A program made the translations under genes and the position numbers. From the NCBI GenBank assembly GCA_008711295.1, contig VUYV01000327.1, positions 68,428 to 132,427 of the forward strand: 64,000 nucleotides of DNA, in the 5' to 3' direction. Positions 12,101 through 25,194 of the stretch are shown here, piece by piece. Source of the DNA: Anarhynchus alexandrinus (Eukaryota; Chordata; Aves; Charadriiformes; Charadriidae). Position 1 is the first letter of the stretch. Every line of letters begins with the position of its first letter. A model generated the notes under the pieces. It saw nothing but the letters and a program-made list of their open reading frames with translations. It was not told where the DNA came from and made no database searches.

Positions 12101-15100
12101 TCTAAATTTGATTAATTCAAGAGTTTTCCCAAACGTCAGAGGCAAAAGGCACATACTGAATGATACAAAAATCTTCTTTTCTTTCAAGGTATATAAATAG
12201 CCACCCTTTCATTTTAACAAAGACCTTCTTTCTCATTTTTCATAGGTAAGTATGAAACTATTGCAAATAAAGATCATGTGTGAAAAAATCTCACTTACTG
12301 AATCAAGAATCTAAACTATTTAACTTTTTCAAAGATTACCACTGAAACTTAATTAATACTTAAAAAGGACATTGATTTGTCTATGACCCTAAAATGCTGT
12401 AGTGAAGGATTTCTGTTGTGACACATTAGCTCTGCCCAGGAATTTTTTTGAGCATTTAGGAATTCAACATTACGTGCCTCTGATGGTGAATAAGCCACAA
12501 AGTTACCTCCCCAAACCCTCTTGCATATCAAACCAACACACAAAACTAAAAGAAAAAAAAGAGATTTTCAGTATTTTCAAACTGCAGTTTACATGATGTG
12601 GGTGCAGTTGAATCTGGCTTTTACTTGGAAATATTTCTGCTAGAACCTGTTTTGCGGCCACAAGCACCAAGTTCAACATTTAGCAACCACTGTATTGACC
12701 TCTGCTAAGAAGGACCTTAAGTTTAAAGAATTTTAAAAGAAACTGATGTCCACCTGGCTCAGCCTCCCTACTGAGAAACAATAAACCAAAAAGCTCAACG
12801 AAGAGCGTCTTTTGAGTGGAGGGACAAGGACAGCAGAACATTTTTCTTTAAAAGTAACACTGCTTGGCTGTTTTCTCTGGCATTTAGATGAGGCAGTCCC
12901 TAGTCCCCCTTGGGCAGTCACCCCTTGCTGACAGCTAGGAACCACAGGACCAAAGGCTCTGGTCCAGACCCTCTGGGGCAGAAGGCACCTTCTGAGCTGT
13001 GTGAGCCCGGCCATGTCGCTCCAGACTGGCTTATGCAGCTTTCTGCAGCTGGACCTGTTCTCGTCAGCAATGCAGGCAGCAAACAGAACTCCCCACGACC
13101 CCAGCGAGAAAGGATCTTCTTCTGTCCTTGCTTGCTTTGTCTGTAACCTAAGGCTGGAAGTCCCCTCAACATAGGTCTGTGCGAGCAGAGGTAAGTGGCC
13201 CATGGACACATCCTCCCCACTTCAAAATGTCTTCTGTGTTCTTCCAGGCTTCCTGTATATACATATAGACCCTTTGAAAACATGTTTTGATTGATTTCTG
13301 TTGTATTTTTTTTTTCTGGCTGCTCTCCCAGTCAGAGTAGACTTCCTCTGCAAACAGCTCAGAGGGGAGCAGTGAGGGGTGCTCAGACACCAAAACAGAT
13401 AGATTTTCTGCTGTTAGATCCTTCCACTGCAATCGTGGCTCTGCTAAAGGGATAGGGCAGGGCAGGGGTGTGCACAGCCCTTGCTGTCTCTTGCTGCTAC
13501 TGGTCACTTGGGTTTTCTGCTTAGGAAGATAAATTTCTAGATTTTATTTGGACTGGAGATTTTTCTGTCTGGTTTTAGCTTAAAAACGTTCTGATGTTTT
13601 TGGCGTAAGAGGTCAAAGCTGTGGCCAGTGGGGGAACATGCTACAGGATGCTCTGAGGCTCCATATAATTCATCCAGGAGCAGAAGAGTGGCCTCCCATC
13701 AGGAGGAGATAAAAGTTTGCACGTTAACACTTGAAAGTGTCAGAACTAAGATGATGATATTGTATAAGGGGAATATATATAAGGTCAGAAAAAAGGTTGA
13801 ACAGCACTAAATAATTAGCAGCCTGGAATGGCATTTGCCTTCCCTCTTTCTTCCGCAGAAATTGGTCTCTGCTGGAAATGAGGTTAATGGCCTTCTCCCC
13901 ACAGCAGGGATCTTGGATACAACCCGCCTTTCCCCAGTTCAAGGATCACAGTAATACAGGAAACCCCATTTGTAAAAGAAGCTCGTTTATCTCATTATGT
14001 TAAAAATGGACTCATTTTGCTATAGTACAGAATTCTTAATTACTGCGTCACTATTTTTTCAAGAAATGACTAAAACATCTGAAGTATTGCCTAAGATCTT
14101 TGTCCTAGCTCACCTGGAATCAGTTATTTTGAAAAATCTATAGAGTGAATATTGTTCCCTTTGTCTGTGTGTATGTGTACGCGTGTACATCAGTTTAGCC
14201 GTTGTGGTCCCTCTGTGGATAGATGCTGTTCTTCAAGTTACCAAAAGCCTGGGAACTGTATGTCTATCACCACCAGTAGCATGAAAGTTGCTTTCAGTAA
14301 TTTCATACTTGACTGGGCTGAGCACTTTGGGATTCAAAATATAAATACACCTTCAAGATGTACAATGTGGTCCACTGAATGGTTTTGATTATTCATTGAT
14401 TACTGAAATACTTAATTAATATTATATTTATTAAGCAACTCTCAGGTAAAAGATTGACACATGGTAAAAAGATTGCCTAGCAAGACATATACACAAGATG
14501 TGCAAATGTAAGCAGAGGATCATGGATAGAGAGGTTGTGGATAGATCAGCAAGGAGACTTTGATGTGCACACTCTTATGCTGTCTAGGACACCACAACGC
14601 AAAATGATATCTTAGTCCCCAGTGCAATGTATAGGTGAATGTGGCAACTGAAAATGGGGTAAGAGAAAATCATTTCAGCTCCCTGGTAAATAGCAGTGAG
14701 GAGAATGATACTACCTAACCCCCTTTCCTTAGTGGTTCTTCACTGGTTGCTCCAGGCTCTCTCCATGGGTAGACAAATGAAAGCAGCGTTATTGTTTTAC
14801 TACCTGTCCCACAAATGTTTAAAATTACTTTTTTAAAGGGAAAAAAGGTGGGACCACTTAAAATTAAATTATGTTGAAAACAACTAATTTTGTTGTTTAT
14901 CTGTGTTTGGGAAAATTATTTTTTCTTTAAACTCCATTGCAAAATACAAACAATACCTATTTTAGCTTAAGGCATTATGCGTCTGCTTTTCAGTAGACCT
15001 TTGCCAAAAGCATCCTGTCACCTACCAGAAGTAAACCAAATGAACAGAAACCTTTTTACAGTTAGTGGTCACTTCTCATCAAGGCAGTGGATTTAAAGAA

Positions 15101-17304
15101 AACATTTCAAAGTAAGTTCTGCAAGAACAATGAAATAATGATCCACAAAACTCAAATAGCAGTTAAGTCCTCCCATGATCTGGCTAATGAAATATACTTT
15201 CCTCATGGATCCCACCCATCTTCTTCATTAGTCATGTGCTGTCAATAAAGACCTTGCTTTCAACATTTCCAACCTAAAAGTGCCGTATCCAGCCTCTCTG
15301 GTGTTAAGTTGCCAAATCTCAGCTGCTCATCTCCCCCTGACTTGTTCACAGCCAGGCCCATAGCCAAGTCAGCACAGACATAAACCTGCTGCCCCGTTCC
15401 AGACCTCTGTACGCTCTGCGAGCCTCCGGCCAGCTATGCATGGAGCAGGAGGACATGAAGCAGGTGAGATGCTGAGAGTCTGTGTCACTGCCTAGCAGGC
15501 ACTGACCAGAGCTGCAGCAGCAGATCCCCTTTTCAGCGTCAGAAGACTCCCCCTTTGGAGAGTCTTATGCCAGCAAACAATAACAAAACTCTCATCGTTG
15601 GCATAGCCTGTGGTACGGACCAGACCCGCTTGGCTTCTCCTGTCGGTGGTAGGCAGTGAGCTGAGAAATTCTGGGTCAGGCATTGTTCTGTGATTTCTCA
15701 CATTTTTATAAAGGTGATTGTAAATGGGATATTGGATCCCACTGGCTAATCATCTTCCAGAAGATAGAACCTGATACTTCATACTTCACCCCGAGTGTGA
15801 ACATCTGTAGATCACTTTACGTGACAGGAACAGCAAGTCTGCAAAAGAAATACGCAGAAAAGCAAACAGCACAGTTTGCCTCTTTTTGAACAACAGATGG
15901 TATTTTCACTACAAAAATTGAGATGAATTATGGGTTTTGGTTTTGTCTTCCCCCCCCTGCTGCCTCTGCCAGTTAAGTGATGAACGTTATAAATTCTATT
16001 ACTCCTAATGGAGATTTATTCTGAAATAGCTAGTCAATGCTCACTGCTGACCGCAACTATTGGAATATCTTTCTTGTCTTCCTCTTGGCGAAATTATACA
16101 GCTTGACAAACCCAGTACCTACATAGAATCACACCTGCTCTAGATCAGCAAGGCCGTGGTTTTGTTTTTCTACTAAACTTACCAACTGAAATTTCACCTG
16201 TGCTTCTGTCTGCTGAGATAATGAATATCATTACATTTTCTCAACAGGTCCCTGAGATAACCTCCTGAAAGAAGGTGACCTTGTGTAAAAAAAAAAAACA
16301 ACCCAAAACAAAAAAACCCAAGAGATATTGGAAATTTAACTGTTTTTGTTCTGTTTATTTCCTTTAAGGTAGAAAATCAGAGGGAAATTGGGAAGAGTAT
16401 CCCAGGGAGTCTTTGCTCAGATCTGTGGTGAGGCTTGCAGAAAATCATTCTAGACAGTATTATTATAGAAATCTCTGTGGTGGCATTGTTTAAACAGTGG
16501 AGCTATTAAACCAGCTACAGAGTAGAAGGAGGCAAGGGAATGTGCATTTTTTATGAGGAAGAGTGACATGAGGTGGGGATGGAAAAGGAATGGCAACCAT
16601 CATGGGTTTCATGCTTCAAGCGCCGTCTTCCACAGTGCTTCTTGCAGGGCCCTGAGCCCTTTTGAAAGGGGACTCTTAAATAATTGAAATCTGAAATCTG
16701 CTCACTGATAAACTAGCAAAGAATGAGCAGACTGTTACTCTCCTCTTAGGCATTCTGGCTGCAGGCATTTTATTTGTATAGCAGACTGCAATGCTTGTCG
16801 GTTGTTATCCTGGGTATAGATGGAGTTTTCCAACAAAAGATTGTGTTAAACCTATATTAATGCAGAGTTCAGACCAAAATAACAGACCAATTGGGGAGGG
16901 TTAAAAACCACCACAGGCATGTTGTTGTTGCATGTGTGATAAATTCAAGTAATTCCAAGTGAATACTACACATCAAAATAATCCACCCGTAGCTAGGGAA
17001 GGAAAGATGTTAAAGCACTTCAGCTTGCCCTAAATCTTTCCAAAAGTGATGAGAGATATTTTCGTGGCTCTGCTGCCAACTCATGCTATCTTTAAAAACA
17101 AACCCACATGTTCTGCAATATTTTGTGCCTAAGAAAGTAACTCAGCTGTGAAAAAAGCGTTATCTGGTTGTGTACATTGCATACTTCCCACTTATCCATA
17201 TTTGAATGTCTTTCAAGTCTAACCTTAACTGAATAATTTGAGTTTATTGTGCTTGTTTTGAGAAAATTGTCTCATTGCAGAGTAATTACAACATCCTTGT
17301 AAGA
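9197..17304. other. Non-coding DNA with an unassigned open-frame cluster
   Basis: There is no recognisable gene. On the minus strand, overlapping open frames of 113-158 codons occur between 12733 and 13507 in a locally GC-richer patch. They share no motif with any family I know and change frame repeatedly. A TATA-like TATATAAATAG at 12191 has no gene after it. Confidence 0.5.
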
Positions 17305-17525
17305 CTGATTGGAGAAAGACACACTCAGAGAGGAGTTACGAATGGTTCACTGTCAAACTAGGGTGTTGTATCAAGTGTGATTCTGCAGGAGTCTGTGTGA
17401 GCCAGCACTATTCAATATTTCCATTTAACATCTTGTATTGAGCAGATTTTGCTTACATTTGCGGATGAAACCAGACTGTGAAGGATGACTTGTACAGGGA
17501 GACACTTTGGAGTAAGAGTGGTCTT
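17305..17525 (+). mobile_element. Ancient CR1/L3-like fragment
   Basis: The series GAATGGTTCACTGTCAAACT, then GTATCAAGTGTGATTCTGCA, GGAGTCTGTGTGAG and CACTATTCAATATTTCCATT follows the order of the CR1 reverse-transcriptase region leading to the FADD box: 'SGVPQGSVLGPxLFNI'. The copy is heavily diverged with no open frame. The assignment rests on ordered short matches. Confidence 0.5.
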
Positions 17526-18929
17526 TCCTGGCAGCTTGGAGGTACAGTCCTTTATTTTTTAATATGAATACTGTTAAACATGGGCAGGTACACACCATGT
17601 AACTTTGGCAGGAGTACTTGGCTTCGTGTAACCACATGGGAATTACTGGCCTTGGAGCAGTTTTGCAAAAATCTGAGGATTTTTATGGATTACAAATTTG
17701 ATGTGAGATGTGAAAAAAAACCCCAAGGCAAATGGCATAACCAAGGGCTGCAGAGGAAATAGCATTCCCCTGGCCAGGAAGAGGAAGGAGGACAGTTCAG
17801 TGACAGGTGAATGGGCAGGACAGGCTGGGCTCCTGTCTGGTGAGCACTTACTGAATTCATGTACCCAAGCAAGGCCAGATCTCCCTGCCTGCACAGGAAA
17901 GCCTCAGCCTACAGAGCTGGTGGTGATGTGCTAATGCTGTGCAAGGCCTTTCCAGATGTTAAAACCACCTGCTGGTGGAAGGAGTCTTTCCTGGGAAGTA
18001 GTGGAGAAGAAGGGCGGACCACAACCTGGTGCGCCAATGTTTGAGGCAAGGCGTTTTCATGGCCTGCTCGTGCTGAGGTGGACACCTTCTTCCAGGCTGA
18101 AGGGGGGTTGGCCATTATGAATTGCAGACCCAGGTAGCTACTTTTGAGTGTTGGATTAGGCATGTGGATGCCAGAGTGGTGAGACTTAATGTCTTTACTT
18201 GGCATTTCCCACTTTTAATACCAGCAGTTCAGCATCTCATTTTGAAACACCTCTGTCTCTTCATGTATTGGGCAGATGATGTGTTCTGACTCAGCCTCAC
18301 AGGCCAGGATTGCCACCTATAGCTTGGCTTTGGTCATTCACACACTTCTGTACCTAAGAAATCCCAACTAGCCTTCCTGTGAACAAAACTGGGTCTCTTT
18401 CAGGGCCTCACAGATGCTGAGCATCACCACTAGACTGGCTGTGAGCACTTTGGCAGCCCAGCCACGCTTCAAATGGGTGCACACTAAAGACTGCTTTTGC
18501 ACTGAGTGATCTTACATGGCATTTCCTCAAAGTTCTCTTTAGAATACCTCTTAATGTGGGCTGGTGCTTGTGAAACATGGATTTGGACTTGCATAGGCTT
18601 TGTCAAGTATTGCTTAGTGTTGCCAGCTGGACTAGGAGACAAGGATCTAAGGCAGGAACAATTATCACTGAGTTAGAGTGGAACAAATCCTGTCTGGGCT
18701 TCCCATGGCCCAGGCTACCCTGCCAGACACTGTTCTTACCAGCATAAAGAGATAGGCCCTCCAATTTGTGATGGGCATGGAGAAGGGTCACCAAGATGGT
18801 CAGGCCTGAGACACAGGGACTTTGAAGGAGAGGTGAGGTGAGGTGGGATGGGCTGTGTTAATGAGGTGAAAAGGAGGCTGAAGGGGACAAAACTGTAGGT
18901 ATAGCTTGAAGGGACAGAGGGGGACAGAG

Positions 18930-19213
18930 CCAAATGGTTTTCTGTGGTGCCAGACAACACAAAAGGAACAGCTACAAGGTGTGTTTTAAAATGTTCGGGC
19001 TGGACACTGGGGAAAAAGTGTTTCCTCAAGAGGATGGTGCAGCCTTGGTGCAGATCACCAAAGAGGTGGAGGATCTCTGTCCTTAGCAAGATTCAGTATT
19101 CGACTAGGTAAAGCCATGACTATCCTGATCTAGTATTGGGCATAGTCTTACTGTGAGGAGGAGACTCCAGTGATTCTGTTCCACCAGTCCTGTTGGGATC
19201 CTGTGATTGTGTT
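18930..19213 (+). mobile_element. Old CR1 3' fragment, plus strand
   Basis: Ordered CR1 3'-end elements can be followed: 'GGTGCCAGACAACACAAAAG' (block before the last helix), GTGTTTCCTCAAGAGGATGG, 'CACCAAAGAGGTGGAGGATC', CCTGATCTAGTATTGGG and a CCTGTGATTGTG tail. It is strongly diverged. It lies about 40 bp from an oppositely oriented CR1, tail to tail. Confidence 0.55.
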
Positions 19214-19252
19214 CTTTGAGGTCACTATATTTTCAGGGCTATGTCACAAAGC

Positions 19253-19645
19253 CATGGAATCACAGAATTGCTGAAGTTGGAAGGCACCTCTGGAGATTGT
19301 CTAGTTCAACCTCCCCACTCAGGACAGGGTTCTCTAGCGCAAGTTGGCCAGGACTGTGTCCATTCAGGTTTTTAGTATCTCCAAGCATGGAAACTGTACA
19401 ATCTCTCTGGGTAACCTGTGCCGGTGTTTGACCGGCTTCACTGTAAGAAATACTTCGTGTTTAAGTGGAACTTTCTGTATTTAAGTTTGTGCCCATTGCC
19501 TTTTTTCCTGCCCTAGTACCACTGAAAAGAGTCTTCTGAACTCCCTCCCATCAGATATTGATGTACATTGATGAGACTCCCCCTGAACCTTCTCTTTTTT
19601 TAAGCTAAATGATCCCAGCTCTCTCAGAGCTCCTTGTAGGCATAA
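19253..19645 (-). mobile_element. CR1 3' fragment, minus strand
   Basis: It begins with ATGGAATCACAGAATTGCTG, the reverse complement of the CR1 tail. GGCACCTCTGGAGATTGTCT and CTCTGGGTAACCTGTGCC follow. AGCTAAATGATCCCAGCTCT comes next, corresponding to the conserved 'LGLFSLEK' coding block. It is moderately diverged and 5'-truncated near 19645. Confidence 0.82.
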
Positions 19646-22600
19646 GGGGTGCACGAAACAAGGGAGCTGGGAGCAGAATGCTTGCTGCATACATCCTTAT
19701 TGTCAAAGCGTGGGTTGGGTCTGGCAGGACAGGGTCTTCCTACAATACGCACAAAGTGTGTTCATCCCTGCAGGCCCTAAATATGACAGTATAGATACAC
19801 GGTCCTCTGCAGGACTTGGCCTGGACTGACAGCAAAGACAGGAAGATGGAGTCTGGTGCTCTTAGGATCAAGCAGAGACAAGGGGGAATATTCCTAGTTT
19901 GTATTTTACCTGATTGAAATGTTCAATGAGAAAGGAAACCATTGACCTTATTTTTCAGTGCAGAAAATATATGTAAACGAGGAGTTAAATGACTGAGATT
20001 CAACACACATATGAACTGCAAAGCAGTTACAAACAGATGTGGTGTACAAAGGACTGAATAGTGTATAAACTTTTCTGTGTTATTCTGTGATAGGGAACTC
20101 TTGGGGAAACAGGAGTGTTCTTAGAAGACCCTACTTTCAGCTTTGTTTTCAAGAACAAGCAAGGATTGGATGGGATCTTGTGGCTGAATTCAGATTCACA
20201 GTTGTACAAAACTGAAAGTCTTCATGGGATTTGACTGCATTAATATTTGGAGAATGTACCCAAACAGAACAAAACCAAGAATCAGGATGAATCTTCAAAC
20301 CCTCATTCATAGCAGAGAAAAGCAGCTTGTACTGTGGGGACCACTTTTTGGCTGTGCCCACACAACTATAACTAATGTTGACACAGCAGCAGATGATATT
20401 TCTCACAAACCTATAGTGACAGAAGCAAGATTTCTGGATTCCTGTTTCTGCGACCTTTGTTATACGCCATGGAGCAACCTTTAGTATATGCCACATCTCA
20501 AAGAAAGCACACAGTGCTTGCAAGCCAGCAGCTTTTACTGGGGTTTTCTGTGCAAAACCCCAGACCTGCAGCACTGTAGGGATTAACAGGGACAGCGCTC
20601 CAAATCCAGCTCTCCGTACAGTGATTTGTGTCACCTTCTGTCACCCCATTTGGAAGCTGCTGCTGCTCTGGTAATTCCCAGAGAAACCTGGACCCACGAA
20701 TGGTCTGATGTAAACATAATCTTCAGAGAAAGAAGCTCCCACAAGTCCTATTCCTGTGAGTTGAAATTCCTTGACATTATACATAATGTTCCCCATAGCT
20801 CCCTGCCTGTGTGATCCTCTAAAGTGGAATAGCGCTCTCTTGGTAGTTTTGGACTTTCAACATTTATTTTATGTTTTTTCCCAAAGGACAGAGCTGCAAG
20901 TCACAGTCACCATGATCTGTTCCAGGTCCAGGTTCTGTAAAGCTCTTGCTCAGTGCAAGTTGGGCTGAAATTTTAATTTAATCCTTTGTGGGATTACACA
21001 AGTCACATTTTCGCAGAGCGGTGGAGCACACCATTCGTGAGAAGTGTTAATCTTAATTTCAAGGCCAGGAGGAATGTGGGGGACAGGTATCATGTATGTT
21101 TTTCACTATCTACCATGATATGCCACAGAAGATCAGAAAAGTGATCTTTCCTTGGGACAGTGAAGGTCACCTGTAGGCCACTGGGGCTTTCATATAGTCA
21201 GAAGCATGAGTTCAGAGCAGAATTGGGCCAGGGTGGGTCACTGCACACGTTGAAGAATGCATCAGGTATATCAGCATCTCCGATATCTCCAAATCTTGTC
21301 TGCCAAATATTCTCAAAACTTCAGTGAATATAACCTCACAAACATCTGTGCCAGACAGAAAAGAAACATGGCTAACCCCATTTTTCAGGCAGGGGGGAAA
21401 TGAGAAATGTGTTGAAAAGCTAGTGGGTAAAACTTTAAGGTAATGTAGGGTGCTGCGACAAAAACAGGTTACAGTAGGCAAGGGGATGTATGTACATGCC
21501 CGTGTATATGTTTTAGCCACAGGTATGCAAAGCAGTTAATGTGCAGATCTCCTAAACCACAGCAGGACACACATAGCTCCCTGAGTTGACAGGCACACGT
21601 ACCAGTCTTTCCTTACAAAGCGTGGCATCATACAAAGGCTTCCCAGGCTGAACGGTTGGGAGCGGTTTTACTGTCTGCTCAAGCTGACTGGAAAAGGGGA
21701 AATCTCTCTGCAAATCCCCAACCGCCTTGTGTCTGACGCCAACATTTCTTCATTGATCCCTTGAGACACACACCTTTGCTTCATCTCAAAGGAGCCTTTC
21801 TTCATGGCCTCCAGCCAGATTAACAGTTAATATTGCATGTTTTACACCCTTTTCCTCCTCCCCTGACCTTGAGGTTTATGGCTGGAGTTTATGGAGACGG
21901 GAGTTTCTTTGATGCAGGCTCACGTTCTGGCCAAGATTTCCAGACTTACCTTTCCCCTTAGATTTCGCACGCCAGTCGCATTTCCTTGACAGAGATGAAG
22001 TGCTGCTGACTTGGGGACCTCTGAAGATGTTGGTCACGCGGGGATTTCTCCCACTTTCCACAAGGAACTCTTTCCTGGGGCAAAAAGATGAGGCTGAATA
22101 GGAACCCAAATGCTCTGACTTCTTTTAAAGCAGAAGTCCCTCTCTGTCTCAGTGAATTTTCCCTTTCCTGTTGGGTGAAAAGGTCATACACCCATTAAGC
22201 AGTTCTTTCTGTGCTGTTTTGGTTACCGGCACAGGCAGGGAGAGCACCACATACTGCTGGTTGCCTGTCCAGGAGACCAGACGAGGGAAGATCACAGTGG
22301 GACAACTTCTGGCCCACCTAAAACGCACAGTGGTGTGCGTACAGGATACAGGAGTGTGGGGCACTTCAGAGGGCCCATAGCCCACAGCACGCGTAGCGCG
22401 GCGTGCCGTAGGCAGCACTGTGTTCCACCTCCTTGCCCGTTTGTGCTTCAAGGCAGGAGGGATTAAGCCTGGAGATAAGACTGCTTTTCCAGTCTACCTG
22501 GAGCCTAAGCAGTAGTTCCTGTAATGAGTTTACAAGGACCTCTGAAATTGTAATTGTGAGAGTAGGAGTGAAATCACAAGTGGAAAATTCTGGGAAATCC

Positions 22601-24799
22601 AGCCATAACGTGCTGTCGTATTATGTCTGTAGTGAGCGATGTTAAGCAACAGCAAACAGACGCTCATATCACATTCATCAAAAAAAACACCCCAAACCTC
22701 AAACACCTTACAAGGCAATTTCTTTGTTTTCAAGAGACTATATTTAGATCTATTTACATGGATTTACAGGTTTTTATATGCATTTACAGCTGCATATAAA
22801 ATATTTTTTAAAATACATTTACTGTAGNTGAAAAATAAGGGCAGTTGATTCATCAGGAAATGATTCCCAGTTGTTCAAATAAAATAAGCATTAGCAAAAT
22901 ACAGCCTAAACAAACCCAGAAAACTCCATCTTTAAGCAATGTGATTGAATTCTCTTCCTGTTTCAGTAGGTGTGGCTTCATTGCCTCAGTACCTACCCTT
23001 TTCTAATACTACTAAAAAAATCAGCACAGATGGTGCATGAATTTCTATTGTAGTATATAAATAGGAAAGATATTTCTGTAAAACCTTCCACGTTGTTTTT
23101 TTTTTGCATGTGCAAAAAAAAAAAAAAAAAGAGCCTTGCCAGACATATAATCAAAGGACTTCTCACAATAAAGCTCATTAAAGCTATCTCCTCTAACTTG
23201 TTTGAGGTTCCACAGGGAGCACATACTGCTGTTCCTCTCTCCTCCTCTTTCTCACTTCTCTCCCACAGGACCTCCAACCTGACTGTGAAATGCTGTGGGC
23301 AGCTATCCGCCTGGGGCAGGGGAGCTCTGTTGAGAGCCTCTCTAACTCCCCGGATTTGTGCTTGCCATGAAAACATAAAGAGACCTTTTGCCGTCTAAAT
23401 GGTCTCTCTGAGGATATCCGTGCCTAGTGCAGTGCCACTTCTACCTTGTGCCGTGAGGCGCTCATGTTGAGCTATATGGTTCAAATGTACAATACCTCTA
23501 GAGCTGATGGAAAAAGTGAGATTGTTAAGGTTTTTCAGGTAAAAAAAAAATGCAAATTGGCTTCTGAATACCTTCTTAGGTGCTAAGCTGAGTTGTAAAT
23601 CTTTAGAAAGACATGAGTCAAAACTGTAAAAAAAATTCTGTATGAAAGATAACTGATAGATGAAGATGTCGTACTTACTGTGGTCATGGGCGCAGTTCCA
23701 AAAGCAAGATGTCCTAAAGTGGGATGATTTATGCTGTATTTATGGTGACTGCACAGCCATTTTGCCAAAAATCTGAACTGTAGAAATTATTTTGCCAGTA
23801 TTTCAGGTACAGGCAGTGGAAACAAATCTGCTCTATCACTCAGGAATCCTTTATTTTGCCTACTCATTTTTTAATTAAAAAATTCTGGAGAAATGTTTGC
23901 TTTTGCCAGAAATGTCAGAATTTACCCTATATCCACAATGAATAATAGAAAATAAAATAGTCAAGAGCTAGTAAAATTGCCTCAGACACAATCAAAATTA
24001 ATTATTTATTATTAAACCCTTTCATATAAAATTCACCTAATAAAAATGACTATTTTGCCACGAGCCCAGTGCAGTTCTGTTCTAGTTAATGCCTGATTGG
24101 CATTTCACAACATCACATGAATTACAAAGAGAAAAGGATGGGGAAGCAGGTACCTGATAAAGCACAACCCCATCTTTTAGGGAAGAAATTGTTTTCCTGG
24201 CAGTGTCAGGAGTAAGCTCTGCTTCTGCTGCAGCTTTGTGTTCCAGCCTGCACTGGTGACCTTGATTCCCAGTGTAAAGACATGAGCATAGTGTCACCTC
24301 TTTCAACACTGCCTGAAATATGGAGCTAGCTCTTCAGCCAAGAACAGCTGGAAGGCCTCCAGCCACTCACCCCAGATGTGTCTGGCAATTTTTTTTTCTA
24401 AGTAAGGAGGCTGAACCTGACTCACGGAAGGGAAAATGCATGGACAGTGTTTGTTCTGTTTCCAGGAAAGTTTGTGAGATCATGTCCTGAGCATTGTCAA
24501 AATGCTGTGTACCTAAGTGGGTATTGGCCAGTAATTTTTCATATTGCTGTGACATGAGTAGCGTTGATCAGATGTACTCTATGACTCTCCTTTCCACAGA
24601 AAGAAATACTGATGTAGTGTGAATATATCTCCAAAGCTAAAGAACAGGTTAGTGGAAGAGCTGAGCAGAGGACTGCAGTCCTTATCTACCTGCACCACAT
24701 CTATGCTTGTCATGAAAGTTCAAGTCCCAATGTTTTATAAATGCTCCTACTGTTTATTTAAATTCTAAGTATGGGGCTAATCCAACTGCGCCACGAAGT
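19646..24799. other. Non-coding DNA, nothing recognised
   Basis: A 161-codon minus-strand frame at 20149-20634 shows no domain, and I take it as chance. The inverted repeat at 23096 and A/T runs are the only structures seen. One N lies at 22828. Confidence 0.55.
23096..23123. repeat. Perfect 13-bp inverted repeat, T/A tract
   Basis: T10-GCA is followed by a TG spacer and TGC-A10. The A run continues to 23130. It is a small hairpin or cruciform-capable motif. Length variation in both homopolymers is likely. Confidence 0.6.
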
Positions 24800-25055
24800 G
24801 GACAGACGTTTCTGTGGACTATGGACCTCCCACTCACATGAGGGGAGTGTCCCCTGTGCTAGATCAGGGTGCCTGAGGGTTTGTCAATCCAAATCTTGGC
24901 TAGAAGACCTCAAGGGGTGGAAATACTTCACCTCTTTGGTGACCTGTCCAAGGGCTGGAGAAACATTTGGGGAGAGAGCTTTTCCCAAGGTACAATTTGC
25001 GGCTGTTGCCCCTTGTTGTACTGTCTGATACCACTCAGTTTTCTTTTGTCCTCTT
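24800..25055 (-). mobile_element. Old CR1 3' fragment, minus strand
   Basis: On the minus strand this reads ACTGAGTGGTATCAGACAGT, then GGTCACCAAAGAGGTGAAGT and CACCCTGATCTAGCACAGG. These are the same landmarks, in the same order, as the old plus-strand fragment at 18930-19213, and the two share the CACCAAAGAGGTG box. It is too diverged for a subfamily call. Confidence 0.55.
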
Positions 25056-25194
25056 CCTAATTGTCCTCCAAGTAGCTGTATCTGCTAGTAAATCAGTCCT
25101 TCAGCCTGATAAGTCAATCCTTCATCTAACTTACGCAGCTCAGATCCCACCACCTCTCCTTATAGTTCCTGTGATCCAAGAATGATCACCCCTT

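Noticed and set aside
12188..12200. TATA-like TATATAAATAG on the plus strand as a promoter
   Set aside because: No exon or transcript structure follows on the plus strand.
20149..20634. 161-codon minus-strand open frame
   Set aside because: No recognisable domain, overlapped by a frame on the other strand; taken as chance.
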